DNA of 64,000 nt from Propionivibrio sp. (GTDB taxonomy: Bacteria > Pseudomonadota > Gammaproteobacteria > Burkholderiales > Rhodocyclaceae), in assembly GCF_016790145.1 (NCBI RefSeq), contig NZ_JAEUOI010000049.1, forward strand, positions 1 through 64,000. The letters are read 5' to 3'. The notes below the pieces were generated by a model. That model did no database searches and was not told the origin of the DNA. It saw only the letters and a program-made list of their open reading frames with translations. The first letter of the stretch is position 1. Each line of letters starts with the position of its first letter. This document shows, one piece after another, positions 51,901 to 60,288 of this stretch. The translations under genes were made by a program, and so were the position numbers.

Positions 51901-52369
51901 TCACGTCGTACTCGAAGCGTGCCGCCACCTGGCCTTCAATCACCACCTGGAGTCGCCGGTGGCCGGCGGGTTCGTTCTGACCGACAGCCCATTCGCCGTA
52001 AATCTTGCCGTCCACCGGCACCAGTTGTCTCTGGCTGACCTGGTTGCGTCGTTCGATGGGGATGTTCAGGCTTTCGCTTAAGGAATCCGCGGCATTCCCG
52101 GCCCTCGGCGGGCCAGGCAGCAGATATTCCTCGCGCACGCTCAGGGTGCGCCGGGCGGTTTTTACTTCGATGATCCAGCCGTAGCGCTGACCCACCTTGT
52201 GCGGAACCGTATCGCCTGGCTCGAAGACCAGTTCCTCCGGATTGCTGACGTCGAAGAGGCCAAACTCGGCATTGATGATTTCGACTGGCGCTTCCGCCGG
52301 TCCGGGCGACGCAGCAAAGGCGATCCCGGCCATCAAGGCCGTGATCAGGATCAGCGTTTTACGGATCAT
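51896..52369 (-). CDS. Hypothetical secreted protein (type unknown)
   Basis: 157 residues from ATG 52369 (MIRKTLILITALMAGIAFAASP, signal peptide with cleavage near AFA-AS). Mature part is beta-rich and neutral: EIINAEFGLFDVSNPEELVF, ERRNQVSQRQLVPVDGKIYGEW. The GQRYGWIIEVKTARRTLSVREEYLLPG segment suggests an immunoglobulin-like or lipocalin-like periplasmic fold; not recognised as a family. Shares its 3' end with the terminator at 51879-51900. Confidence 0.6.
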   Translation of the reverse strand: MIRKTLILITALMAGIAFAASPGPAEAPVEIINAEFGLFDVSNPEELVFEPGDTVPHKVGQRYGWIIEVKTARRTLSVREEYLLPGPPRAGNAADSLSESLNIPIERRNQVSQRQLVPVDGKIYGEWAVGQNEPAGHRRLQVVIEGQVAARFEYDVK

Positions 52370-52508
52370 TCGGGCAACTCCATGATATTCCATCTTCCGA
52401 AAGTGGCCATTGCCACTTTCGAGACACTTGCACCTTCATTTCCCATTAGTTTTATTGGTCAGTTCGCTCTACAATCCGATCTTGTTCAACCGAGTGAAGG
52501 AAATCATC

Positions 52509-52961
52509 ATGTTTAAAAAGATCACCGGAATCATTGCCATTGCCACATTATGCCTGACCACCTCCGGCAGTGTCGGCGCCAACGAACACCAGAAGGCCGC
52601 CAAGCCGGATGCGACGATCGAGTTCTCCGGCGGCTCTGTTGCCATCGGCATCGGTTTTACCTGGGGTGGCGGCGATGTCAAGTTCAATGGCAAGACCTAC
52701 AAAATCAAGATTGAGGGGCTGTCGGCTGGCGAAGTTGGCGGAACCAAGCTCTCGGCGAAGGGCACGGTCTACAACCTCAAGCAGATCGGGGACATCGAGG
52801 GGACGTTCCGCTCAGGTGCTGCGGGCGGCACCCTGATTGGCGGTGGCACCCGGGCCTCGATGAAAAACGACAAGGGGGTTGAGATCAAGATCGAGACGAC
52901 GGCCAAGGGTCTGAGCCTGAAGCTGGCCGCAGAAGGCGTCAAGATCAGCCTGGAGAAGTGA
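52509..52961 (+). CDS. Small exported protein (DUF1134/EipA-like)
   Basis: 150 residues from ATG 52509 with ribosome site GAAGGAA. Signal peptide (MFKKITGIIAIATLCLTTSG...GANE). The mature part is glycine-rich beta sequence: IEFSGGSVAIGIGFTWGGGD, TYKIKIEGLSAGEVG, TRASMKNDKGVEIKIETTAKGLSLKLAAEGVKISLE. This resembles DUF1134/EipA-type periplasmic proteins (conserved envelope factor in alphaproteobacteria), similarity judged by eye. Nothing about function can be stated firmly. Confidence 0.55.
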   Translation: MFKKITGIIAIATLCLTTSGSVGANEHQKAAKPDATIEFSGGSVAIGIGFTWGGGDVKFNGKTYKIKIEGLSAGEVGGTKLSAKGTVYNLKQIGDIEGTFRSGAAGGTLIGGGTRASMKNDKGVEIKIETTAKGLSLKLAAEGVKISLEK

Positions 52962-53130
52962 TTCCCGAATTTGCCCGACTTGCGCGCAGCGTCGCGTCGG
53001 TCGTGCACCTTGGTTAATCGACAAAACAAAGCTGTTGCCGCGCCGACACGCAGGCCTCTCAAATCCAGCCAGGTCTAACAGGCGGACAAACTATATTCGG
53101 GAGAGGCGCGAACCGCATTGATCCTTGTGG

Positions 53131-53703
53131 CTAACGTGTGTGCGCCAGGTCAGCGAGAAATTCGGTGTAAATTTTCGCCAGCGCCTGTTCCATCGCCACG
53201 GCGAAGGCATCCAGCGAGTCGTCTGCGGCGGCTTGCTCGGCCTGATACGTCCTGTTCAGAAGTGTTTTACCACCGGCCAGCAGGCGCAGTTCCAGCGCCA
53301 CGACGGCCTTGCTGTTCTTGCCGGACAGCACGCGCTCGAAACCGAGGATGCGCCCGTCGACAACGTAGGGCGCATTGCTGCCGCCGGAAAGATCAAGCGC
53401 GCTGCCCAGGCTGCTCACGAAATGGCCCTGCACCATCTGTGCCGGCGGATAAAGCCACAGGTGATAGTGATACTGGCGCAACTGGCGCAGGCTGCTTTCT
53501 TCGGCGTAGATGATCGGGCGCTCGGCATACAGGCTGTCAGCACGGAATGTCTGTACGGCAACGGCACCGGGCAAGGCCTTGCCCGCAGACGAAACACTCA
53601 CCGGCTGCAGGCGGTAAAAGCGGTCGCTCGGTGCCGGCGGCACACTGCCGCAGGCGGCAAGCAACAGACAAAAGCTGAGAAGGGTGGCGTGCAGTCGGTT
53701 CAT
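53131..53703 (-). CDS. ABC-type transport auxiliary lipoprotein (MCE/Mla system)
   Basis: 190 residues. Lipobox LLAAC at residues 14-18. The ABC_trans_aux (PF03886) type domain starts DRFYRLQPVS and includes RPIIYAEESSLRQLRQYHYHLW and VALELRLLAGGKTLLNR. Typical outer-membrane partner of MCE transporters, comparable to PqiC/LetC. Overlaps the mlaD-type gene by 4 bases (ATG at 53703). Confidence 0.82.
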   Translation of the reverse strand: MNRLHATLLSFCLLLAACGSVPPAPSDRFYRLQPVSVSSAGKALPGAVAVQTFRADSLYAERPIIYAEESSLRQLRQYHYHLWLYPPAQMVQGHFVSSLGSALDLSGGSNAPYVVDGRILGFERVLSGKNSKAVVALELRLLAGGKTLLNRTYQAEQAAADDSLDAFAVAMEQALAKIYTEFLADLAHTR

Positions 53704-54584
53704 TGCGCTGCTCCTGCGGCGGCATCGGTTGGCGGGCGGCTCTGGATCAGCGCGGCCGGATTCTCGCGAATGGTGCGGGAAAATTCATTGAGGTTGCGTC
53801 CAGCCGCTTCAAGCTGGTAGAGCGTCGCATCGACGCGGCGCAACGATTCCTTCAAATCCTTGCCGCTGCTGTTGACGATTCCGCGCGAATCCTTGACCAG
53901 CCCTTCGACCTCGGCACGAACACCGGAGAGATCGCTCGACAACTTGAGCGCGTTGGCCGAAGCGCCATCGGCGTTCTGCAGCATCCGGTTCCAGTGCTTG
54001 ACGTTTTCGTCACTGAACAGGGCATCGACGCGCCCCGCCGTGCGGTTGATGCGTTCTATGGTCGAACGCATGTCGGCCATCGCCGGCGCAACGTTCTGGT
54101 TGATCTGCGCGAGCAGCGGCTTGATGCTGGTTTCGGTGATCTTGCCGAGTTCGCTGGCCAGCGTAGCGACCGACTCCATCAGGTTGACGCTGCTGTCACC
54201 GAGAATATCTCCGCCCACCGCCACGATGTCGCGGCTACTGCCTTCCTTGATCTCGACCAGGGGAGGGCTGAGCAAACCCGGCGTGGCGATCAGTGCGCGA
54301 CTGTCGACAGGAATATTCACCGGTTTTCTCAGGTTGAGCGTGATGCGATACCTGGTGCGCTGGTCACGCGTCACCGGCGCAACCAGAGTCACGTTGCCCA
54401 CTTCGTAGCCTTCGTAAGTCACTACTGAACCCTCCTTGATTCCCGCCACATTCGGGAAGTGGGTAAAGTAAATATCGCCTTTGGCGCTATGCCCGGTAAT
54501 CCGGTACAGCGCGTAGAACAGCACGGCGGCCATCAGCAGCACGAAGCTGCCGACCAGCAGGTAATTGACGTTGTCGCGCTTCAT
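53700..54584 (-). CDS. mlaD: MlaD-family MCE lipid-binding protein
   Basis: 294 residues. One N-terminal transmembrane helix (VNYLLVGSFVLLMAAVLFYALY), a MCE domain (FPNVAGIKEGSVVTYEGYEVG...LSPPLVEIKEG), and a C-terminal helical region with coiled-coil character (LSGVRAEVEGLVKDSRGIV). Forms the periplasmic hexameric ring that holds lipids. Part of the four-gene operon with MlaE/MlaF-type proteins and the auxiliary lipoprotein. Confidence 0.88.
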   Translation of the reverse strand: MKRDNVNYLLVGSFVLLMAAVLFYALYRITGHSAKGDIYFTHFPNVAGIKEGSVVTYEGYEVGNVTLVAPVTRDQRTRYRITLNLRKPVNIPVDSRALIATPGLLSPPLVEIKEGSSRDIVAVGGDILGDSSVNLMESVATLASELGKITETSIKPLLAQINQNVAPAMADMRSTIERINRTAGRVDALFSDENVKHWNRMLQNADGASANALKLSSDLSGVRAEVEGLVKDSRGIVNSSGKDLKESLRRVDATLYQLEAAGRNLNEFSRTIRENPAALIQSRPPTDAAAGAAQ

Positions 54585-54611
54585 CGTGGTTTCATCCTGA
54601 AAACCTCATGG

Positions 54612-55412
54612 TCAGAAAATCTCCCGGGTCAGTCGTTCCATGTACTCATCGGGGTTGATGGCTTCGTTTCTCGGTTTGCGGTTGAGCAGGGACTGGATTC
54701 GCTCATTGCTGCTGGCGCGGACGGCGGCGACCGTATCCGACATCAGGATGCGTCCCTGGTCGAGCACGGTGATGCGGTCGGCAATCTTGAAGGCACTTTC
54801 CAGCTCGTGCGTAACCACGACAATCGTCATGTTCATGGCATCGCGCAGGATCAGGATCAGTTCGTCCAGTTCGGCCGAAACCACCGGGTCGAGCCCGGCC
54901 GAAGGCTCGTCGAAAAACAGCAGGCGCGGGTCCATGACGATGGCCCGGGCCAGCGCCGCGCGCTTGATCATCCCGCCCGACAACTCGGATGGCATCAGGT
55001 TTTCAAAGCCGGCCAGATTGACCACCTCCAGCTTCATGCGGCTCATGATGCGCATGGTGTTCTCGTCGAGCCGGGTATGTTCGCGCAGCGGCAGCTCGAC
55101 GTTCTCGCCGACGGTCATCGAGTTGAACAGCGCGCCGCCCTGAAACGCCACGCCCATGTTCTTGCGCAGGTCGTACATCTCGTCGGCACTCAGCTGAGTG
55201 ATGTCCTTGCCGAGCAACCTGATGCTGCCCGAGGTCGGCTGATGCAGGCCGAGCAGATGGCGCAGCAGCGTGCTCTTGCCCGAACCGCTGCCACCCATGA
55301 TGACCATTATTTCACCCTGCCGCGCCTGAAAGCTGATGTCGTCGAGGATCTTCCTGCTCCCGTAGTGGGTGACCAGATGGCTGACGTCGATGGCAAGGTC
55401 GGTAGCGTTCAT
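54612..55412 (-). CDS. mlaF: MlaF-type ABC transporter ATP-binding protein
   Basis: 266 residues. Walker A GGSGSGKSTLLRHLLG, signature LSGGMIKRAALARAI, Walker B LLFFDEPSAGLDP. Drives phospholipid movement through the MlaE permease for outer-membrane asymmetry. 15 bases upstream lies the mlaE-type gene, 27 downstream the MCE gene. Confidence 0.93.
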   Translation of the reverse strand: MNATDLAIDVSHLVTHYGSRKILDDISFQARQGEIMVIMGGSGSGKSTLLRHLLGLHQPTSGSIRLLGKDITQLSADEMYDLRKNMGVAFQGGALFNSMTVGENVELPLREHTRLDENTMRIMSRMKLEVVNLAGFENLMPSELSGGMIKRAALARAIVMDPRLLFFDEPSAGLDPVVSAELDELILILRDAMNMTIVVVTHELESAFKIADRITVLDQGRILMSDTVAAVRASSNERIQSLLNRKPRNEAINPDEYMERLTREIF

Positions 55413-55427
55413 GGAATACGCAAGCCC

Positions 55428-56231
55428 TTAACGGCTCGTGAGAAAAGTAAAGACCATGTCGGCGAGGATGATGCCGATGCAGCCGAGGACCACGGCGCGC
55501 GTTGTTGCCTGCCCGACCCCCTCGGCGCCGGCACTCACGTTGAAGCCATTGCCGGCGCCGATCAGGGTGACGATCACGGCGAAGATGAAGCTCTTGAGGA
55601 CGCCGTGAATCACGTCTTCGGCGACCAGCACTTCGAAGGTACGCTCGAAGAAAATGCCCATCGGCAGACTCAATTCGCCGGCGCAGTACAGCGCCCCGCC
55701 GAACAGCGCGACCAGGTCGGAAAGAATGGTCAGCGCCGGCAGGGTGAGCAACATGGCGGCAAGCAACGGCGCCACCAGATAGCGCACCGGGTTGATGCCG
55801 ATCACGCGCAAGGCGTCGATCTCCTGCGAAATCTGCATGGTACCGATGCGCGCGGCGATCGCCGAACCCGAACGGCCAGCAACGAAAATGCCGGTAATCA
55901 GCGGTGCGAATTCACGCGTTACCGACAGCGCAATGCCGAGCACCACCTGCCCCTCGGCACCAAACGTCCGCAGTGTATAAATGCCCTGAATGGCCAGCAT
56001 CATGCCGGTGGCAAATGACGCCAGCGCGACAATGGGTATGGCGTTAACGCCAACGCCGACCGCCTCCTTGAAAACCGCACCCAGACGCACCGGCTGCCGG
56101 CGCCAGTGCCCGAAGAGCAGCCAGTAAAACGCTTCGGCCAGCAGGGCGGCGTGGTAGCCAACCTCCCTGACCGATTGCAGGCTGCGCTGGCCAACCTGGG
56201 AAACGAAGGAAAGTAGCGGATTCAAGGTCAT
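55428..56231 (-). CDS. mlaE: MlaE-type ABC transporter permease
   Basis: 267 residues. Five or so hydrophobic helices including VGVNAIPIVALASFATGMMLA and IFAVIVTLIGAGNGFNV. Conserved GRSGSAIAARIGTMQISQEIDALRVIGINPVRYLVAPLLA, the hallmark of MlaE. Inner-membrane component of the MCE lipid transporter; first gene of the operon. Confidence 0.93.
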   Translation of the reverse strand: MTLNPLLSFVSQVGQRSLQSVREVGYHAALLAEAFYWLLFGHWRRQPVRLGAVFKEAVGVGVNAIPIVALASFATGMMLAIQGIYTLRTFGAEGQVVLGIALSVTREFAPLITGIFVAGRSGSAIAARIGTMQISQEIDALRVIGINPVRYLVAPLLAAMLLTLPALTILSDLVALFGGALYCAGELSLPMGIFFERTFEVLVAEDVIHGVLKSFIFAVIVTLIGAGNGFNVSAGAEGVGQATTRAVVLGCIGIILADMVFTFLTSR

Positions 56232-56352
56232 CCGATCAATAAAAATTCAGGATCCGTCATCGATTGTTTCTGGTGCTATCCGGATGCTGCCGAAACCCCG
56301 GGGCTGTCGCACCACAAACGTCGGGTTACGGCCCGATCCGACCCGCATCTTC

Positions 56353-56685
56353 TCATCTCTGCTGCGCCATGCGCTCGTCAAGCGACGCATGGATCGGAAA
56401 CACCTTGTCCAGGCGCGCCAGTTTGAGCACGTTCATCGCTGACTGCGCCACCGCCACCAGAGCAAACTCAAGACCCTGCTTCTTGGCCGTCTGATAGCCC
56501 TCGACCAGACTCGCCACGCCGGAACTGTCCATGTAGCTCACCGCCGAGAGGTCGACGAGCAGCGGCGCTTTCAGCTTGAGGCAATCGAGGATCGCTTCGC
56601 GTGCCCTGGGCGAGGAATGCAGGTCAACATCGCCGGAGAGTCGCACAAGCTTGTAGGGTGGCCGGTCTTCAATCTGAATTTCCAA
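56353..56685 (-). CDS. STAS-domain anti-sigma factor antagonist (RsbV/SpoIIAA-like)
   Basis: 110 residues from a TTG at 56685; AAAGGA lies 6 bases before it. The STAS fold: KLVRLSGDVDLHSSPRAREAILDCL, LLVDLSAVSYMDSSGVASLVE with the phosphorylatable serine in DSSG, GLEFALVAVAQSAMNVL. Antagonist that binds and inhibits the anti-sigma factor kinase encoded next (56700-57119). A longer frame upstream overlaps that gene and is not used. Confidence 0.85.
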   Translation of the reverse strand: MEIQIEDRPPYKLVRLSGDVDLHSSPRAREAILDCLKLKAPLLVDLSAVSYMDSSGVASLVEGYQTAKKQGLEFALVAVAQSAMNVLKLARLDKVFPIHASLDERMAQQR

Positions 56686-56699
56686 TGGGCATCCTTTAA

Positions 56700-57119
56700 T
56701 CAAATCCGCTTGCTCAGTTGCAGGCAGTTGGCAAAACCTTCCGGTGCCTGAACGTAAGCGACACCGTCCATCAACTCGCGCATGAAATGCACTCCCAACC
56801 CGCCGGGGCGCAGTTCGTCGAGATTCCTTGGGCACAAATCCGCGTCGCAAGCCGGCAAGCCATTATCCAGCAAAAGCGCTACCAAAACATCGTCATCAAC
56901 GCCCAGACGCAGCGTGAACTGATTCCCGTCGGCAAACCCGTAGCCGTGCTGAATGATATTCATGCAGGCTTCATTGATCGCCAGCACCATCTGTTCGCTG
57001 CATCCCTCGCCGGATTTCTTGTCACCTCGTGCTCGCTGGCAGGCATCGCGAACGGCCAGACGCACCTCGGAAAGCACCTCGGTACTCGCCGGGAAGCACC
57101 GATCGAGCAGCCAGACCAT
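56700..57119 (-). CDS. Anti-sigma factor serine kinase (RsbW/SpoIIAB-like ATPase)
   Basis: 139 residues. HATPase_c fold with N-box EACMNIIQHGY and G-box GGLGVHFM; ATP-lid region RPGGLGVHFMRELMDGV. Phosphorylates the STAS antagonist in the partner-switching cycle. 14 bases before the STAS gene; overlaps the phosphatase gene by 1 base. Confidence 0.88.
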   Translation of the reverse strand: MVWLLDRCFPASTEVLSEVRLAVRDACQRARGDKKSGEGCSEQMVLAINEACMNIIQHGYGFADGNQFTLRLGVDDDVLVALLLDNGLPACDADLCPRNLDELRPGGLGVHFMRELMDGVAYVQAPEGFANCLQLSKRI

Positions 57120-58387
57120 CAGCCGATCACCAGCAGGGTCAGGTCGTCGTGCAGGCGCTCACCGGGGCGCACCAGCGCCTCGGCAACGCGAGCGAGTTGA
57201 TCGGCTGGCGGCAAGAGGGAGTGTTTGTCGAGAAGGGCTTTCAGGCCGAATAGTTCGAGCATCCTGCCCTCCGCCGCCCAGCCCTCGGTCACACCATCGG
57301 TAAAAATAAAAAGCCGGCCGCCATCGAGCTGCAGACGCTGCTCAAAGTACGCCATGCCGGGAACGATGCCGAGCGGCGGCGAGGATTCCTCCAACTCGCT
57401 ATAAGCGCCCGTCCGGGTCCGATAGAGCGGCGGCTGATGCCCGGCGTTGGCAAAAATGACTTCTCCGCTCGTCGGATCGAACACCCCGGCCGCCATCGTG
57501 ACGAACATCCCGCGGCTGGCCGTTTCCGAAATTTCGTCGTTGAGTATGGTCAGCAGGTGTGCCGGATCGAGCACCGTTTTGCCGAGGCAACGGAACAGGC
57601 TGATCGTCTTGGCCATCAGCATGGCAGCGTTCATGCCCTTGCCCGACACGTCGCCCAGACCCCAGGCGATGCGCCCGTCGGCGATTGGGAAGAAATCGTA
57701 AAAGTCGCCGGAAACTTCCAGCGCCGAAAGATTCAGCCCGTGCACCGGGAAGTCGGCGGCCGGCTGATCCGGCAGCAGATTGCGCTGAATCTCGCGCGCC
57801 AGATCGAGTTCGCGGCGCATGCGCTCCTGCTCGACCAGCGCCCCGGTCATCTGCGCGTTGTGAACGGCCAGCGAAACCAGACCGGCCAGCACCTGTAGGA
57901 AACGCTTGTCGGCTACATCGAACAGACCGTCGCCCTTGCGCTTGTTGATCACCTCCAGGGCGCCCAGCATGCGCCCCTTGACCATCAGGGGCGCGCACAG
58001 GATGGAGCGGGTGGTGAAGCCGGTGCTGTCATCGACGGCTTTGCTGAAGTCACTGTCGGCCGAGACGTCGCGCACCAACTGTACGGAATTGCTGGCCAGC
58101 GCGCGACCGACAATGCCCTGATTTCTGGCGATGGTCAGGCCTCCGATGGAGACCGGTCCGGCGCAGGCCAGGCAGGTCAGCTTCTCGTTCGCTTCATCGA
58201 GCAGAAAGATGGAAGCCGCTTCGGTATCCATGTAGGCCATGATCTGGCGAACCGCGTTGGCCAGGGTTTCGTTCATCGCCGGAGAACCGACGAAGTCCTG
58301 GCTGATCGCCAGCAGCAGCTCCATATCGTCCGCCAGCCTGGGATTGGCACCGTTATCGACCAGTTGTTTGGCGTGCTCGACGGTCAC
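57119..58387 (-). CDS. GAF-PP2C (SpoIIE/RsbU-type) phosphatase
   Basis: 422 residues. GAF sensor domain at ~25-180 (NETLANAVRQIMAYMDTEAA, IVGRALASNSVQLVRDVSADSDFSKA), coiled coil, then SpoIIE/PP2C domain: LSALEVSGDFYDFFPIADGRIAWGLGDVSGKGMNAAMLMA with metal-binding Asp residues. Dephosphorylates the STAS protein in response to a ligand bound by GAF. Three-gene module (phosphatase, kinase, antagonist) resembles RsbUWV; no sigma factor gene is adjacent, so the output may be a distant sigma factor or another protein. Confidence 0.9.
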   Translation of the reverse strand: MTVEHAKQLVDNGANPRLADDMELLLAISQDFVGSPAMNETLANAVRQIMAYMDTEAASIFLLDEANEKLTCLACAGPVSIGGLTIARNQGIVGRALASNSVQLVRDVSADSDFSKAVDDSTGFTTRSILCAPLMVKGRMLGALEVINKRKGDGLFDVADKRFLQVLAGLVSLAVHNAQMTGALVEQERMRRELDLAREIQRNLLPDQPAADFPVHGLNLSALEVSGDFYDFFPIADGRIAWGLGDVSGKGMNAAMLMAKTISLFRCLGKTVLDPAHLLTILNDEISETASRGMFVTMAAGVFDPTSGEVIFANAGHQPPLYRTRTGAYSELEESSPPLGIVPGMAYFEQRLQLDGGRLFIFTDGVTEGWAAEGRMLELFGLKALLDKHSLLPPADQLARVAEALVRPGERLHDDLTLLVIG

Positions 58388-58520
58388 TGCAGGAAGCTCC
58401 GATTGATCAGACTGCCGGAAAGCGAATTATCCCTGATTCTCCGGTCAAGTGCTTGTACCCCATAGGCAAGCCAGGCGGCCGCAATGCGCCTCGTTACAAT
58501 GATCGAACTACAGATTTTGC

Positions 58521-60257
58521 TCACCCCGGCTTAGCGTCATGAAAGCGCACCAGATTGCGCCCCGCCTCCTTGGCTTCGTACATTGCCGAATCAGCCCACT
58601 TCAGGACGTCGTCCTGGCTGGCTTCATGATTGACAAACAAGGCCACGCCAATACTTGCGGTGCACAGATGTTCGACCCTGCTCTCCACCTTGCCCTCCTG
58701 CCGGATTGTCAGTCGATAGGGTACCGACAGGGTGAGCCGGATTTTTTCGGCAATGAGCCTGGCTTGCGCCGTTGATTCGCTTTTATCCGTATCCAGATCG
58801 CTGATCATCACCACAAATTCATCGCCGCCGAAGCGCGCGACGGTGTCCATTTCGCGCACGCAGGATTTCAGGCGCTCCGCCGCCTCAATCAACAACAGAT
58901 CGCCTACGGCATGCCCGTGCAGGTCATTCAGCGGCTTGAAGTTGTCCAGATCCAGGAACATCAGTGCGCCATAGCAGCCGCTGCGCTTGCTGGCGGCCAT
59001 GCTCTGGCTCAGGCGGTCGTCAAGCAGGCGGCGGTTGGGCAGTCGCGTGAGTGTGTCATAGAAGGCCATTTGATGCACCTGGTCTTCCATCAGCTTGCGT
59101 TCGGTAATGTCGATGTAGATGGTGACGAAACCTCCGTCAGGCAATGGCATGCCGCGAATCTCCAGCGCCATTCCGTTGGGACGCACCCGCTCGATCGTGT
59201 GTGGCTGGAAGTTGCGGGCGCGGGCGACGATCTCGGCCACCTGCTGATCGGGGTCGCCAGGGCCGTATTCGCCACGCTTCGCGTTATAGCGGATGAGGTC
59301 CTCAAAATGAAGTTCCGGCTTGTCGAACAGGGCGTCGGGCAGTTCGAGCAATTCCTTGAACTGATCGTTGCTGGCGACCAAGCGCAAGTCAGCGCCGAAC
59401 ACGGAGACGGCACCGGGGAAATTCTCGATGATGGTCGACAGCACGTGGTTCTGCCGCAGCAGTTTTTCTTCGTTACTCTTTTGCTCGGTGATATCGGTGT
59501 ATGTGGTGACGAAACCGGATTGATTGCCGCCGAGAACAAACGGGTAACCTTCGACGAGCAGTACGCGGCCATCGCGCGCCTGGCGCTCGAAGCGATGAGG
59601 CTCGAAGCGGCGGGCCAGTGCAACGCGCTGGCGAACCAGTTCCTCGGGATCGCCAGGGCCGTACTCGCCGCGCCGGGCCGGGTAGCGGATCAGTTCCTCG
59701 AAGTGCACGTACTTGTACACTGCACCGCGCGGCAGACCAAGAATGTTGTAGATCTGCTCGTTCCAGAACATCAGACGCAGATCCTGATCGAATACGGTAA
59801 CGCCGACGCGCAGACTTTCGAGCAGGGCGTTGAACTGGCTGATGACATCCTCGCGCTCTTCCTCGGCGCGTTTCTCTCTGCTGATGTCGTGGAAGGTGCC
59901 GGCGTAACGGGTGGCCTGACCCTCGGCAGCGAGCGGAGCGCCACGCACCGAAATGCTGGCCTTGCCACCCTCACCGTGTTTCAGACGCAGTTCCTGGTGC
60001 AGCGACAGGCCCTGCTTGACCGCCGCCTCAAGCGTATTCATGAAACGTCTGCGTTCACCGTCCAGCAGAACCTCGATCCACGATCCCGGATGCAGGCCCG
60101 TGATGCCGGCAATAGACTCCAGCAGACTCAATGACTGCGCTGGCAGCCAGAAACTTTCGGCGTCCGGATCGTACTCCCAATACCCGACACGTCCGACGCG
60201 CTGTATGAAATCAAGCTGCTGGTGCTCTGCACCGATGCCGTGATCCTCCGGGGTCAT
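58521..60257 (-). CDS. PAS-PAS7-PAS7-GGDEF diguanylate cyclase
   Basis: 578 residues. One ordinary PAS (about 15-130) followed by two PAS_7-like domains: copies share FEELIRYPARRGEYGPGDPE and FEDLIRYNAKRGEYGPGDPD. The GGDEF domain (~408-570) has FFGGDEF-type active site FGGDEFVVMISD, and an inhibitory I-site RxxD five residues upstream (REMD-TVARF-GGDEF), so c-di-GMP feedback is likely. No membrane segment, suggesting a soluble cytoplasmic sensor (redox or ligand). May control the MshE-like pilus or other c-di-GMP targets; inferred. Confidence 0.92.
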   Translation of the reverse strand: MTPEDHGIGAEHQQLDFIQRVGRVGYWEYDPDAESFWLPAQSLSLLESIAGITGLHPGSWIEVLLDGERRRFMNTLEAAVKQGLSLHQELRLKHGEGGKASISVRGAPLAAEGQATRYAGTFHDISREKRAEEEREDVISQFNALLESLRVGVTVFDQDLRLMFWNEQIYNILGLPRGAVYKYVHFEELIRYPARRGEYGPGDPEELVRQRVALARRFEPHRFERQARDGRVLLVEGYPFVLGGNQSGFVTTYTDITEQKSNEEKLLRQNHVLSTIIENFPGAVSVFGADLRLVASNDQFKELLELPDALFDKPELHFEDLIRYNAKRGEYGPGDPDQQVAEIVARARNFQPHTIERVRPNGMALEIRGMPLPDGGFVTIYIDITERKLMEDQVHQMAFYDTLTRLPNRRLLDDRLSQSMAASKRSGCYGALMFLDLDNFKPLNDLHGHAVGDLLLIEAAERLKSCVREMDTVARFGGDEFVVMISDLDTDKSESTAQARLIAEKIRLTLSVPYRLTIRQEGKVESRVEHLCTASIGVALFVNHEASQDDVLKWADSAMYEAKEAGRNLVRFHDAKPG

Positions 60258-60288
60258 TCCTTTCCTCCCGACGATATAGCGGCCGTCA

